Shown: positions 45,143 through 54,468, numbered from the stretch's first letter. The stretch: DNA of 64,000 nt from Streptomyces sp. KMM 9044 (GCF_024701375.2 NZ_CP113910.1:5394001-5458000), one strand, 5' to 3'. Notes: a model not told the origin generated them from the letters alone. Numbers and translations are program-made.

Positions 45143-45515
45143 CGGAGGGCTCCCCGAGGAACGTCCGGGCTCCACAGGGCAGGGTGATGGCTAACGGCCA
45201 CCCGGGGTGACCCGCGGGACAGTGCCACAGAAAACAGACCGCCGAGGGCTCCGGCCCCCGGTAAGGGTGAAACGGTGGTGTAAGAGACCACCAGCGCCTG
45301 AGGCGACTCAGGCGGCTAGGTAAACCCCACCCGGAGCAAGGTCAAAAGGAAACACCCCGGTGTTTCTGCGCGGACGTTCGAGGGCTGCCCGCCCGAGTCC
45401 GCGGGTAGACCGCTGGAGGCCGGTGGCAACGCCGGCCCTAGATGGATGGCCGTCTCCCCGGCCGCCGCGAGGCGACCGGGCGACAGAACCCGGCGTACAG
45501 CCCGACTCGTCTGCC
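45102..45515 (+). ncRNA. rnpB: RNase P RNA (bacterial type A)
   Basis: Outer helix P1 is GGCAGACGAG (45102-45111) paired with CTCGTCTGCC (45506-45515). Universal parts are present: GAGGAACGTCCGGGCTCC, ACAGTGCCACAGAAAACAG, GGTAAGGGTGAAA, GTGTAAGAGACCACC, and near the end ACAGAACCCGGCGTACAG. This is the catalytic RNA that trims the 5' end of tRNA precursors. About 414 bases, the normal size for streptomycetes. Confidence 0.97.
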
Positions 45516-45523
45516 GCTAAGCG

Positions 45524-45561
45524 CCTCTGACCGGCTAACTTGCAGTTCAGGGGCCCTTTTT
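45524..45561 (+). terminator. rnpB terminator
   Basis: CCTCTGA (45524-45530) pairs with TCAGGGG (45547-45553) with one G-T pair, followed by CCCTTTTT. Confidence 0.65.
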
Positions 45562-45618
45562 GTCGAATCAGGGGGCTTGATCAAACCCCGTTCCGCACCG
45601 GTTCAAACGGGGTCGCGC

Positions 45619-45647
45619 GGCTACGTACGTAGCCATGAATGTAGCCA
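45619..45647. repeat. GTAGCC repeat cluster, possible integrase arm sites
   Basis: GGCTACGTACGTAGCC (45619-45634) is a perfect 16-base palindrome, and a third GTAGCCA follows at 45641. Short repeats of this type flank attachment sites of actinomycete integrative elements. An integrase remnant lies 350 bases away. Confidence 0.4.
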
Positions 45648-45908
45648 CGGGGGCACGGGACCCCGGAACGGCGACGGCAGGGCCTGACCTGCGGCAAACA
45701 GCGTTTGTTCTGGGCTATCCGGCGGTCCCGCCGCGATGCTTGAGCAGGGTATGGAGTCCCGCTCAGCCAGTACCTCTTTGACAACCCTGCTCACGGGGGC
45801 GCTTCCCGCCGACTGTCAGCGAGCCGGGCCGCACCACTCGACTACCGGGCGCACGACAATGCCGGCGGCGCAGCGTGGAGGCGGAGGTGCAGAGGCTGGG
45901 GAAACGGC

Positions 45909-45944
45909 AGCGGGGCTGAGGCCGGTGTCGGCCTCAGCCCCGCT
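45909..45944. terminator. 16-base-pair hairpin downstream of the integrase relic
   Basis: AGCGGGGCTGAGGCCG pairs perfectly with CGGCCTCAGCCCCGCT around a GTGT loop. Probably the former terminator of the integrase gene. Confidence 0.7.
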
Positions 45945-45995
45945 GGGGTTCGCCGCTGCGTCTGCGAGAGGGCAGCGAGTACAACGGTCAGATCG

Positions 45996-46640
45996 TCACG
46001 CCGCGGCGCGTACGAGGGTCGGCTTCGGCCGTGCGGTCAGGCCGGCGGCTATTGCGCCGTGGGTATCGGCATGGTCCCTCAGGAGGTGGCTATACGTACG
46101 GCGCAGCTCCTCGACGGTGTCGCCCACCCACGCGGCCACAGTGTGCTCGGGGATCCCGTTCTGAAGGCACGTGGAGATGAAGGTGTGCCGGAGGTCATGG
46201 AAGGTCGGAAGGTTTCCCTCCTCGTCCTTGATGCCCAGCTTCAGCAGCGTGGGCTTCCACGCGTCGTCGTTGAAGTGGTTCCGGCAGACGAGGTTCCCGC
46301 GCCGCGTCCAGAAGAGTGCCTGTACCGAGCCGCGCTTACATTCGGTGATCGTCTTCTTGTGCTCCCACAGGACGTTCGCTGTTGGGCGCGGCGGGCGCCA
46401 CTCCATGTACTCGTCCAAAACGTCCTGGAGGTACGGAGGGATCGGCACATTCTTCGTGTTGAGGCGCGGGCTCGTCTTGAGGCGGTCCACGAGGGTGGGG
46501 CTGTAGCCACTCTCCTTGGTCCTGAGTACCTGTCGACGAACGGTGAGTAGCTTTCCGTCGGTGTCGATGACGTCGTCGCACACACTCCGGACATACACCC
46601 ACTTCATGCCGCAGGCAGGCGCACGTGGGCTGTCCGCCAT
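45996..46640 (-). pseudogene. N-terminally truncated tyrosine integrase
   Basis: The remaining 200 residues contain the C-terminal catalytic half: HDLRHTFISTCLQNGI (His-x-x-Arg), a Trp/His-box VAAWVGDT, and the nucleophile in RRTYSHLL. The first catalytic arginine and the core-binding domains are missing, the sequence beginning at CDDVIDTDGKLLTVRRQVLR. It is probably inactive, a trace of an integrated element next to rnpB. Confidence 0.75.
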
Positions 46641-46707
46641 CGAGGCGTGGTTCAGGTCGTCAGGCCGGCGATGCCGACCGTGGCCGGTTCCGCCGACTGA
46701 TGGGATG

Positions 46708-47127
46708 TCAGGCAGTCATCGCCTCAAGGACTTTGGCGGTGTCGACGAACTGTTCGAAGCGGACGATGCGGCCGCCGCGGACGATGAAGTGGTGGGCGAC
46801 ACGGACCTTGATGTCCTTGCCGGTGGTCTTGTTGGTGGCGGTGTAGCGGGCCAGGACCACGACGTTCTCCCCGTCGACGACGTACGTGTCGTCGTGGGCG
46901 GTCCAGTTGGCCCACGCCTTGCCCAGCTGTTCCATGACGGCGGAGGTGACGCCGTCGGGGGTGCGGTAGGTGCCGGCCAGGGGGAAGCCCGCCATCTCGG
47001 TCCATTCCACGTCGTCGGCCAGCGTGGCCCGCAGGGCCTCGAGGTCGCCGTGGGCGGAGGCGAGGTACTGGCGCCGCACCACGTCGGCGGGGGCGGTGGA
47101 GGTGTCGAAGTCGGTCGTCGCGTTCAT
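46708..47127 (-). CDS. NTF2-like / SnoaL-fold protein
   Basis: 139 residues. VVRRQYLASAHGDLEALRAT and VEWTEMAGFPLAGTYR are typical of the SnoaL-like domain, a cone-shaped alpha+beta fold used by isomerases, cyclases and small-molecule binders. No signal peptide. AAAGG precedes ATG 47127. It is the last gene of a same-strand group with an MBL-fold and a DsbA-like gene after a MarR regulator, suggesting a redox or electrophile response set. Confidence 0.82.
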   Translation of the reverse strand: MNATTDFDTSTAPADVVRRQYLASAHGDLEALRATLADDVEWTEMAGFPLAGTYRTPDGVTSAVMEQLGKAWANWTAHDDTYVVDGENVVVLARYTATNKTTGKDIKVRVAHHFIVRGGRIVRFEQFVDTAKVLEAMTA

Positions 47128-47350
47128 GGGATGGCCTTTCTCGTGGGGTGGGGACGAGGCGAGGGCGGAAGCGGGGTGATGCGGGGCCCCGCGCGGCGTT
47201 CTTGTGGGCGTCGGCGGTCGAGTCGGGTGACCCGCACGAAGAGGGGAGACGCGCAGCGCCCCGTTGTGGCTCCCTGTCCGCGTGATGCGTGGGACGTGGT
47301 CCGGTGCCGGGGCTCGCGCTGCCCGGCACCGGACCTCGGGAGGGCCGAAG

Positions 47351-48157
47351 TCAGCCCCAGGCCATCTCGCCCTTGGCGACCTTGGCACCGAGTTGGGCGG
47401 CGATGAGCATTCCGGCGTCCGGGTAGCGGGCGACCAGCGCCTTGGTCAGCGCCTCGCCGTTCTCGGCCCTGGCGAGTTCTTCCTCGAACGCGGTGAGGTA
47501 GTCGCGGGTGTAGGCGACGGGGCCGGCGTCGAGGGTGTCGGTGGGCAGACGGTGGCCGGGGACGACGAAGGCCGGGTCCAGGGCCGTCATCTCGTCGAGC
47601 GACTCGATCCACACGGAGCGTGACTCGGGTGTGGCGGTGTCGGCGACCCAGACATGCTCGTTCTGGAAGAGCAGGACGCCGCCCAGGATTGCCCGGTGCT
47701 CGGCCTGCCACAGATAGTGGCGGTCGGGCAGGGCGGGATGGCCGCCCTTGAGCTGGAAGACGTGGCCTTCGAAGGTGATGTCGCCGGTCAGTTCGGCCAT
47801 CTCGGCGAGCCGGGTGGGGCGGTTGGCGCCGACGGCCTCCCAGGCCTTGAGCTTGCTCTCGTAGGCGTCCCGGATGTGCGCGATCACGAGCGGGGTGGCG
47901 ACGAGTTCGGCGTCGGGGAAGGCGTCGGCGATCACTTCGGCGCCCCAGTAGAAGTCGGGGTCGGCGTGGCTGACGAAGACCTTGGTCAGGGTCTTGCCGG
48001 AGTCGAGGATCTCGGCGGCCAGGCGGTGGCCGTCGGCGCGGGTGAACCCGGTGTCGATCAGGAAGGCCTGCTCCTCGCCGGTGATCAGGGTGGCGGTCTT
48101 GTTCTTCGAGCCGACGGGGAAGTCAAGGTCGATGACCTTGAAATCGAGGGTGCTCAT
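47351..48157 (-). CDS. MBL-fold metallo-hydrolase
   Basis: 268 residues. The metal motif reads FVSHADPDFYWGAEVI near 60-75, whereas active MBL enzymes have HxHxDH; here only one His and two Asp are kept and the final His is Phe. FVVPGHRLP supplies a later His. GAAGGA lies six bases before ATG 48157. The changed motif suggests a different metal set or lost hydrolysis. Same-strand neighbour of NTF2-like and DsbA-like genes. Confidence 0.8.
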   Translation of the reverse strand: MSTLDFKVIDLDFPVGSKNKTATLITGEEQAFLIDTGFTRADGHRLAAEILDSGKTLTKVFVSHADPDFYWGAEVIADAFPDAELVATPLVIAHIRDAYESKLKAWEAVGANRPTRLAEMAELTGDITFEGHVFQLKGGHPALPDRHYLWQAEHRAILGGVLLFQNEHVWVADTATPESRSVWIESLDEMTALDPAFVVPGHRLPTDTLDAGPVAYTRDYLTAFEEELARAENGEALTKALVARYPDAGMLIAAQLGAKVAKGEMAWG

Positions 48158-48215
48158 GGTGATTCCTTCGTGAGGGGGGAGGGTGGTGGACAGGGATGGT
48201 GTGAGGAGAGGGCGG

Positions 48216-48839
48216 TCAGAACCGGGGGATGAGGGCGTCCAGACGCCGGTCGATCTCATCGGCGGTGGCATGGCCGACGGCCAGGACCGTGGTGCGGTGG
48301 TCGCCTGCGACGGCCAGCAGGGTCGGGAAGCCGTCCACACCCAGGCCGGCCGCCCGCGTGAAGTCGTGCTGCGCGGCGGTGGCCGAATCCGACGAGGAGA
48401 ACGCGTCCACGACACTGTCCGGGTCCAGGCCGGCCGTCTCGGCGACCGCGCTGTAGGTGGCCGGGTCGGACAGGCTTAGACCGTTCACCTAGAAAGCGCG
48501 CTGCAGTGCGGCGGCCAGTTCCACCATGCGGTCGGGCGCGGCCTGCCGCAACGCGGCCACGCCCCGAACGGCGGCCCCGGAGTCCCTCACGAACGCCCCG
48601 TCCGCGATCAGCCGGGCGTAACCGGGCCCGAACTCGGCCCCGGTCAGCTCGCTGCTCTTGGCGTTGGCGCCCCGGACGTGATCGAACTCGCGGATCGGTA
48701 CGCGGCGCGAGCCGGTGAACAGGCCACCGGAGATCACGTCCACTTCCGGATCGGGGTGCTCTCACGCGAGTTCGGCCAGGGCCGGCGCGAAACCGTACGA
48801 CCAGCCGCAGGAGGCGTCGAAGACGTGGACGAGCTTCAT
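48216..48839 (-). pseudogene. DsbA-family oxidoreductase with two in-frame stops
   Basis: One frame from ATG 48839 (MKLVHVFDASCGWSYGFAPA) to 48216 (DEIDRRLDALIPRF) holds a whole FrnE/DsbA-type thioredoxin-fold protein, broken by TGA (48762-48764, where CGA would fit) and TAG (48489-48491). The CxxC is also altered to CGWS. Both lesions are substitutions, not indels, so true decay is likely. Otherwise codon use is normal, so the loss is recent. Confidence 0.8.
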
Positions 48840-48970
48840 GAGGGGGGTGCCTCCGGGGTTCCGGACCCGCCTTCCACGGGTCACCAACCTGACACAACAG
48901 TATCTGATTCATCAGGCATTCCCTTCCGCTGGGACTTCCCGGCCCGGCCGCAGCGGCGCCCGGGGGATCC

Positions 48971-49465
48971 TCACCGCAGACGGGGCAGTGCGTCGCGCGC
49001 AGACATGCTCAGCGTCCGCAGATCGCGTGCGAACTGCTCCCGCCGCTCCGCGGGCAGCGGGTCGAGGAGGTACCGCCGCACGTTCTCCACGTGGAGACGG
49101 GCGGCCCGCACCACGGTCTCCTCCCCGAGCCGGGTCAGTCTGACCAGCCGTCCCCGGCGATCGCCCGGATTCTCGGCGCGAGCCACCAGACCCGCCGCCT
49201 CCATCCGGTCCACCAGCCGGGTCACGCCGCCCGTGGTGAGGACCCGCTCCTGCGCGATGGCCCGCATCGACATCCCCGGCTCTCCTGCCCGGCCCAGAAT
49301 CAGCAGCACCTCGAACATCAGGTGAGAGATCCCGCACTCCTCCTCGACGGCTCGCCCCAGGATGTACTCCAGCCGGTTCGCGGACCCTTGCAACCAGCCA
49401 AACGCCAACACCAACTGGTCGTTCGCCGCCTGCTCGGCCGTCGTGATCCGCGTGTCCCGTGCCAC
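48971..49465 (-). CDS. MarR-family transcriptional regulator
   Basis: About 164 residues. The winged helix shows SHLMFEVLLILGRAGEPGMS then VLTTGGVTRLVDRMEAAGLV and the wing NPGDRRGRLVRLT. Dimer helices flank it. It leads a same-strand set (DsbA relic, MBL-fold, NTF2-like) and probably controls it in response to a small molecule or oxidation. Start GTG 49465 is chosen because the family's coding begins there; an earlier ATG is possible. Confidence 0.85.
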   Translation of the reverse strand: MARDTRITTAEQAANDQLVLAFGWLQGSANRLEYILGRAVEEECGISHLMFEVLLILGRAGEPGMSMRAIAQERVLTTGGVTRLVDRMEAAGLVARAENPGDRRGRLVRLTRLGEETVVRAARLHVENVRRYLLDPLPAERREQFARDLRTLSMSARDALPRLR

Positions 49466-49859
49466 TGGTCCGCCCTTTCTCACCCTTGGTCGCGGCGCGG
49501 ACGCGCCGTTGACCATCATCGGCTCACACACGGGACCATCGGTAACCGCGGGTCCGCCCCGCCGATGCGCAGGTGCCCCCGCGGTCATGCCATGGCGCCG
49601 GCCGGTGGCTCCATGATGGTCTCCGGCGACGCGGCAGGCGATCCGGCACGACTGCCGACGGACTTCGCCTGCGCGAGGTCCGTCGGCAGTGGACGGAAAC
49701 GCTTGCCTTCAGGGCAGCAGCGCGATCCTGCCGCCGGCGTGCCCCGTGCGGTTCGCGTCGAGCGCGGCCGGCGGGGGACCGCCCGTCGGGTTCGGACGGA
49801 TCATCCGGGAAGCGCGAGTCCGGACCGGTCGGGAGGACCGGGCCGCACAACCGACGTCC
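49466..49859. other. Intergenic region with an inverted repeat
   Basis: The MarR promoter region and the end of the shikimate kinase gene. Only the inverted repeat at 49651-49690 stands out. No gene supported. Confidence 0.5.
49651..49690. repeat. 13-base perfect inverted repeat
   Basis: ACTGCCGACGGAC (49651-49663) and GTCCGTCGGCAGT (49678-49690) flank a 14-base loop. It could be the terminator of the shikimate kinase operon, about 170 bases past its stop, or an operator for the MarR gene. Confidence 0.6.
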
Positions 49860-50381
49860 TTACGCGACCAGGGAGTCGTCGAGTGCGTCCAGGACGGCCC
49901 GGGCGACCTCGTCCGGCGACCGGCCGTCGGTCGCGACGACGGCCGTGGCGACCTCCTCGTACAGGTGCCGCCGCGCCCGCATCAACGCGCGCCACTGCCT
50001 GCCCGGGGCGACCGCCAGCAGCGGCCGGGCCACGTGCAGCCCCGTACGCCGGATTGCCTCCTGCACGTCCATCGCGAGGTAGACCACCGGCGCTCCGGCC
50101 AGCAGCCCGCGCGTGTCCCCGTCCAGGACCGCACCCCCGCCCAGAGCCAGAACCCCCTCGTGCTCGGCCAGCGCCCGTCCGACCGCCTCCTTCTCCAGCG
50201 TCCGGAAGACACCCTCGCCCTCGTTCGCGAAGATCTCCTCGATGCTGCGGCCCCGAACGGCGACGACGTCGTCGTCGGTGTCCCGGAAGCCGACGCCCAG
50301 CCGGCCGGCCAGCAGCCGTCCGACGGTGGACTTGCCCACGCCCATCGGCCCGACCAGCACGACCACGGGCACCGCGCTCAC
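49860..50381 (-). CDS. Shikimate kinase (probably a second copy)
   Basis: 173 residues. Walker [10 protein letters not shown] at 11-19, [18 protein letters not shown] with the shikimate-binding Asp, FRTLEKEAV, and ALGGGAVLD are all standard. It phosphorylates shikimate. TAA stop. Its GTG start overlaps the chorismate synthase stop (GTGA). Streptomycetes keep a main aroC-aroK-aroB cluster elsewhere, so this pair beside a CmcJ-like oxidoreductase may serve a specialised route. Confidence 0.88.
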   Translation of the reverse strand: MSAVPVVVLVGPMGVGKSTVGRLLAGRLGVGFRDTDDDVVAVRGRSIEEIFANEGEGVFRTLEKEAVGRALAEHEGVLALGGGAVLDGDTRGLLAGAPVVYLAMDVQEAIRRTGLHVARPLLAVAPGRQWRALMRARRHLYEEVATAVVATDGRSPDEVARAVLDALDDSLVA

Positions 50382-51562
50382 CGGACGGCCAGATGGCCGA
50401 GGTAGGAGCGGACGTTGCGCCGGGTCTCCGCGACACTGTCACCGCCGAACTTCTCCGCCACCGCGTCCGCCAGCACCAGCGCCACCATCGCCTCCGCGAC
50501 GATCCCGGCCGCCGGTACCGCGGAGACGTCCGAGCGCTGGTGGTGCGCCCGGGCCGCCTCACCGGTGGTCACATCCACCGTCCTCAGCGCCCGCGGCACC
50601 GTCGCGATCGGTTTCATCGCCGCCCTCACCCGCAGCGGCTCACCCGTCGACAGACCGCCCTCCGTACCACCCGAGCGCCCCGACACCCGCCGGATGCCCC
50701 CGGACGTGCCCACGATCTCGTCGTGCGCCCTCGAACCCGGCACCCGTGCCAGCCCGAACCCGTCACCGACCTCAACGCCCTTGATCGCCTGGATGCCCAT
50801 GAGCGCACCGGCCAGCCGCGCGTCCAGTCTGCGGTCCCAGTGCACATGGGAGCCGAGGCCGACCGGAACGTCGTAGGCCAGCACCTCGACCACGCCGCCC
50901 AGGGTGTCGCCGTCCCTGCGCGCCCGGTCGATCCCGGCGACCATCGCCTTCGACGCGTCCGCGTCCAGACAGCGCACCGGATCCGCGTCCAGCCGCGCCA
51001 CGTCGGCCGGAGTCGGGCACACCCCGGCCGGCGCCCGCGCCGACCCCAGTTCCACCACATGGCTGACGATCTCGATGCCGGTCGTCTCCTTCAGATACGA
51101 CCGCGCCACCGCCCCCAGAGCCACCCGCGCCGCCGTCTCCCGCGCCGACGCCCGCTCCAGAACCGGCCGTGCCTCGTCGAACCCGTACTTCTGCATCCCC
51201 GCCAGATCCGCGTGCCCCGGACGCGGCCGGGTCAGCGGCGCACCGCGGCCCTGCCCGGCCGGCACCGGTGGATCCACCGGGTCGGCCGCCATCACCCGCT
51301 CCCACTTCGGCCACTCCGTGTTCCCCACCGTGATCGCGACCGGGGAGCCGAGCGTCAGCCCGTGCCGGACACCCCCCAGGAACGTGACCTCGTCCCGCTC
51401 GAACCTCATCCGCGCACCACGCCTGTACCCGAGCCGACGCCGCCCCAGATGATCCGCGACCGTCTCCGTGGTGATCGGCACACCGGAGGGCAGCCCCTCC
51501 AGCGTCGCCACAAGTGCCGGACCATGGGACTCACCCGCGGTCAGCCAACGCAGCCTGCTCAA
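50378..51562 (-). CDS. Chorismate synthase (probably a second copy)
   Basis: 394 residues with the usual signatures: [20 protein letters not shown] at the N-terminus, [14 protein letters not shown], and [17 protein letters not shown] near the end. It makes chorismate from EPSP using reduced FMN. Length is normal. It follows a CmcJ/NvfI-like oxidoreductase gene and precedes a shikimate kinase gene on the same strand, so the three may form one pathway cassette. Confidence 0.92.
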   Translation of the reverse strand: MSRLRWLTAGESHGPALVATLEGLPSGVPITTETVADHLGRRRLGYRRGARMRFERDEVTFLGGVRHGLTLGSPVAITVGNTEWPKWERVMAADPVDPPVPAGQGRGAPLTRPRPGHADLAGMQKYGFDEARPVLERASARETAARVALGAVARSYLKETTGIEIVSHVVELGSARAPAGVCPTPADVARLDADPVRCLDADASKAMVAGIDRARRDGDTLGGVVEVLAYDVPVGLGSHVHWDRRLDARLAGALMGIQAIKGVEVGDGFGLARVPGSRAHDEIVGTSGGIRRVSGRSGGTEGGLSTGEPLRVRAAMKPIATVPRALRTVDVTTGEAARAHHQRSDVSAVPAAGIVAEAMVALVLADAVAEKFGGDSVAETRRNVRSYLGHLAVR

Positions 51563-51683
51563 CGAAGCTCCTCAGTACGCGTGCCCGGTACCGCCCGGCG
51601 CGCACGGCCACGCGGACGCCGTGGCCAGGCGCGCGGGGCGGTATGCCGGCTACGGCGGTCGTGCCCGGCCCCGGGCCGGAAGG

Positions 51684-52513
51684 TCAGTCGAAGAAGGCGA
51701 AGAAACGGGACTCGATGCTCGCGCGCGGGGAGCCGCCCTGGGCGGTCGGGTCGTCGAACGCGGTGTGCATGACGCCTGTGGCCCGGGAGGAGTCGGAGTC
51801 GAACCCCTTGAAGAGGATCACCTCGTCGGCGGTCATGCCCGAGAAGTAGAGCCAGCGGTGGTCCGCGGACGCCTTGCCCAACTGGGCCTCCAGCAGGCTC
51901 ATGGGCGCGCCCTCCGGGCCGAAGACGCCGTAGAAAGGCGCGTGTCCTCCCCGCCGACCGTGGTCGCGTCGACCAGTGCCAGCACGCTGTCGTGCGGTGG
52001 AGTGGAAGTGGCACGCCATGCCTGGTAGATGGCGTAGCGGCGGTACGGTGCCGGCTCGATGTCCTCGGCCGTCAGGACGGCCTCGCGGAACTGCTCGGCC
52101 GATGTCTGCGTGTAGTCCAGGTGCGCGAAGCGGGCCGGTGTCGTGCCGACCCGCTCCTCTGCGCGCTCGCTGGTGCGCAGCACCAGACCGCTGCGCTGGA
52201 CGATCACCTCGCGTGCGCCGGTCACCCGCTTGACCAGCTCGGCCATCTCCTGGTGGTACACGCGGTCCAGCACCGCGAGGTCGGTGGAGTGGACCACCGA
52301 GCTGGTGTGCCGGACCAGCTGGAAACCCTCGCGGTCCAGGCTCAGTTCGTCCTGGAAGGGGCGGGCGTCATGGATCTCGACGGTGTGCGGCACGAAGGCC
52401 AGATTGGTCCGGGACGGGTCCGCGGCGTCGAAGAGGGCGCGCCCCTCTATCTCGCCCGCGTAATTGACCTCAGCCTTCACGGACGCGTGCTGACGGGTGG
52501 CCGTGCTGGACAT
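51684..52513 (-). pseudogene. CmcJ/NvfI-like oxidoreductase gene with one frameshift
   Basis: The first part (MSSTATRQHASVKAEVNYAG to SVLALVDATT) and the second (HAPFYGVFGPEGAPMSLLEA to SRFFAFFD) form one CmcJ-like protein of about 275 residues if a base is added in the C run at 51949-51952. The family includes alpha-ketoglutarate/iron-type enzymes of cephamycin and fungal meroterpenoid pathways. GAGGAG five bases before ATG 52513 shows a good translation start. Single-base shortfall, so the gene may be intact in the cell. Confidence 0.7.
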
Positions 52514-52612
52514 GAGTTCTCCTCGCTGTTCTTCGGGTAGGGATCGAAAGGCTGGGGGAGCCCGGTTCCGTCGTGGTTATGCGGGCGTTCGCCCTGTGTG
52601 CGCGGTGAGTTA

Positions 52613-53629
52613 CAGTGAGCTGTTCCCAGTAACCGTCGGTCACCGTCCGTGAGCGGGAGGCGCGTCGCGCGGTCCGCGGTATCCCCCAAGTCCGGGCAGG
52701 CGTAAGGCCCCTGGTAGGAACATCTTGCGACAGAAAGATCCGACCGAGGGGCCTCACGTGCCGACCAGTGTCACATACACCGCCGTGCTCGATGTGAGGC
52801 GGTCCACCGCCGAGCACCTGGCCGGTCTCCTGCGCGACCACCGAATCGTGGCCAGGACCCGCAAGGGGCGACGCGCGCTGGGCTGCTTCAAGCAGGCCGT
52901 GCTCGTGCTGCGCTGGTTCCTCGACGGCACCCGACTGGCCCAACTCGCCCGCGACAACGGCCTGTCGGTCTCCACCTCCTACCGCTACCTCCACGAAGGA
53001 CTGGCCGTCCTGGCCGCCGGCGCACCGGACCTGTCCACCGCGCTGGAGCGTGCGAAGGCAGCCGGGCTGACGCATCTGAACCTCGACGGTACGGTCATCC
53101 GCACGGACCGCGTCGCCGCCCCGGGCCCCAACGGCGCAGACCTCTGGTGGTCCGGAAAACACAAGCACCATGGCGGGAACGTGCAGGTCATCGCCACCCC
53201 GGACGGCCGGCCGATCTGGGTCTCGCCCGTACGGCCGGGCCGGGAACACGACACCACCTGCGCCCGCCACCACGGGCTGGTCGAGGCACTCAACCGCATC
53301 GCGGCCGAACTGGACATGCCGACCCTGGTCGACCTCGGCTACGAGAACGCCGGCGACGGCTTCCGCCATCCCTTCAAGAAGCCCGCCGGAGGCGAGCTGA
53401 CCGAGGAGCAACAGACGTACAACAAGGTCATCCGCGGCATCCACGGCGTCTGCGAGCGCGCCAACTCCCTGCTCAAGACGACCTTCAAGGCCCTGCGCAG
53501 GGTCAGCCTCGACCCCAGCCGTATCACGAAGATCGCCGCCGCAGCCCTCGTCCTGCTCCAACTCGAATACGACCGCACCATCTGAACGATCACGCAACGT
53601 CATGATCCATTACTGGGAAGGGCTCACTG
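52613..53629 (+). mobile_element. Complete IS5-like insertion sequence, about 1.0 kb
   Basis: Terminal inverted repeats CAGTGAGC-TG-TTCCCAGTAA (52613-52632) and its complement with two mismatches (53610-53629) flank one transposase gene. I cannot find a matching target duplication: the left neighbour is TTA and the right CGT. The right end runs directly into a recombinase tail. Confidence 0.85.
52758..53585 (+). CDS. IS transposase, DDE_Tnp_4 type
   Basis: 275 residues. N-terminal helix-turn-helix (NGLSVSTSYRYLHEGLA). The catalytic acids are in LNLDGTVIRTD, VDLGYENAGDGF and GVCERANSLLK (last Glu). GTG 52758 follows GAGGGG at six bases. It looks intact and lies between perfect-looking inverted repeats, so the element may be active. 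Confidence 0.88.
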   Translation: MPTSVTYTAVLDVRRSTAEHLAGLLRDHRIVARTRKGRRALGCFKQAVLVLRWFLDGTRLAQLARDNGLSVSTSYRYLHEGLAVLAAGAPDLSTALERAKAAGLTHLNLDGTVIRTDRVAAPGPNGADLWWSGKHKHHGGNVQVIATPDGRPIWVSPVRPGREHDTTCARHHGLVEALNRIAAELDMPTLVDLGYENAGDGFRHPFKKPAGGELTEEQQTYNKVIRGIHGVCERANSLLKTTFKALRRVSLDPSRITKIAAAALVLLQLEYDRTI

Positions 53630-53758
53630 CGTGCCAGCGGCGTCTCCGTACCCGAGATCGCGGCCAAGCTCTTCATCCCCACCGGCAAGAACAAGGGCCA
53701 GAACCCATCCGTCGCCTCCGTCTACCGCGTCCTCGCAGAAGACGGAGCCGAGAGCTGA
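53630..53758 (+). pseudogene. C-terminal tail of a serine recombinase
   Basis: RASGVSVPEIAAKLFIPTGK to SVASVYRVLAEDGAES is the C-terminal helix-turn-helix region of resolvase/invertase-type recombinases, read directly from the right end of the IS. The rest of the gene is not on the other side of the IS, so a deletion probably removed it. Confidence 0.6.
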
Positions 53759-53925
53759 ACAGCTCGCCTACGGCCGCAAGATCACCCTGCTATCCCTTCC
53801 GGCCGTATCTCGGCTGACCCTCGGCATCGGGATGATCGGATTCGGGTCGCTCATACGGCAGACCCTGGCACCGGGCGCCCACAACGCCCGGCCAACCGTC
53901 CGACCGGCGGGTCGTCGGTCGGACG

Positions 53926-54468
53926 TCAGGCGAACAGGACTTCCTGTTCGCCCTCCCGCGCCCTGCGCAGGCGTCGGCTGCGTGCACCCACAACCACCGT
54001 CGTGGCTGCCGCGGTCGCGGCGAAGGCCACGACGACCATCCAGTCCCGGTCGGCCGAGTGACCGAGGGCGTGGTCCAGCGAGAGACGGCCGGGCCCGGTG
54101 ACGGCGAGGCCGGCCGCCGTCAGACCCAGGGTCGCGGCATGCTCGTAGCCGCCCTCCTGGTTGAAGAAGCCGTTGGGCGCGTGCACGGCGGCCGCGCCCG
54201 CCATCGCCCCGGCCGCCGCCGCACCCGCCGCCGGAGTGGCGAGGCCGAGCGCGAGCAGCGCGCCGCCGCCCGCCTCCGCGAGGCCCGCCGTCGTCGCGCT
54301 GACCCTGCCCGGTGCGTAGCCGATGTCCTCCATGAACTGGCCGGTGCCCTCGATTCCGCCCCCGCCGAACCAGCCGAACAGCTTCTGTGCGCCGTGTGCC
54401 GCCAGGGCACCCCCCGTCCCCAGCCGGAGCAGCAGCAGGCCCAGATCACGTCGGTCGTAACAGGTCAC
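53926..54468 (-). CDS. DoxX-family membrane protein
   Basis: 180 residues with four membrane helices. LGLLLLRLGTGGALAAHGAQKLFGWFGG is the DoxX start, with the typical HG(x)QKLFG pattern. DoxX proteins take part in redox balance and thiol stress. GTG 54468 follows GGGAGA. The end (RSRRLRRAREGEQEVLFA) is cytoplasmic and basic, then acidic. Confidence 0.85.
   Translation of the reverse strand: MTCYDRRDLGLLLLRLGTGGALAAHGAQKLFGWFGGGGIEGTGQFMEDIGYAPGRVSATTAGLAEAGGGALLALGLATPAAGAAAAGAMAGAAAVHAPNGFFNQEGGYEHAATLGLTAAGLAVTGPGRLSLDHALGHSADRDWMVVVAFAATAAATTVVVGARSRRLRRAREGEQEVLFA

Larger units (their letters stand above)
45516..45995. other. Gene-free stretch between rnpB and the integrase relic
   Basis: Holds the rnpB terminator, a cluster of GTAGCC repeats and a second long hairpin, listed separately. 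A GGTTCAAAC near 45599 looks like a T-loop, but no cloverleaf can be built. No gene supported. Confidence 0.5.

Noticed and set aside
45590..45660. tRNA-like GGTTCAAAC segment
   Set aside because: No acceptor, D or anticodon stem can be formed around it.
53759..53925. Possible small gene between the recombinase tail and DoxX
   Set aside because: Open frames are short, without a ribosome site or recognisable sequence.
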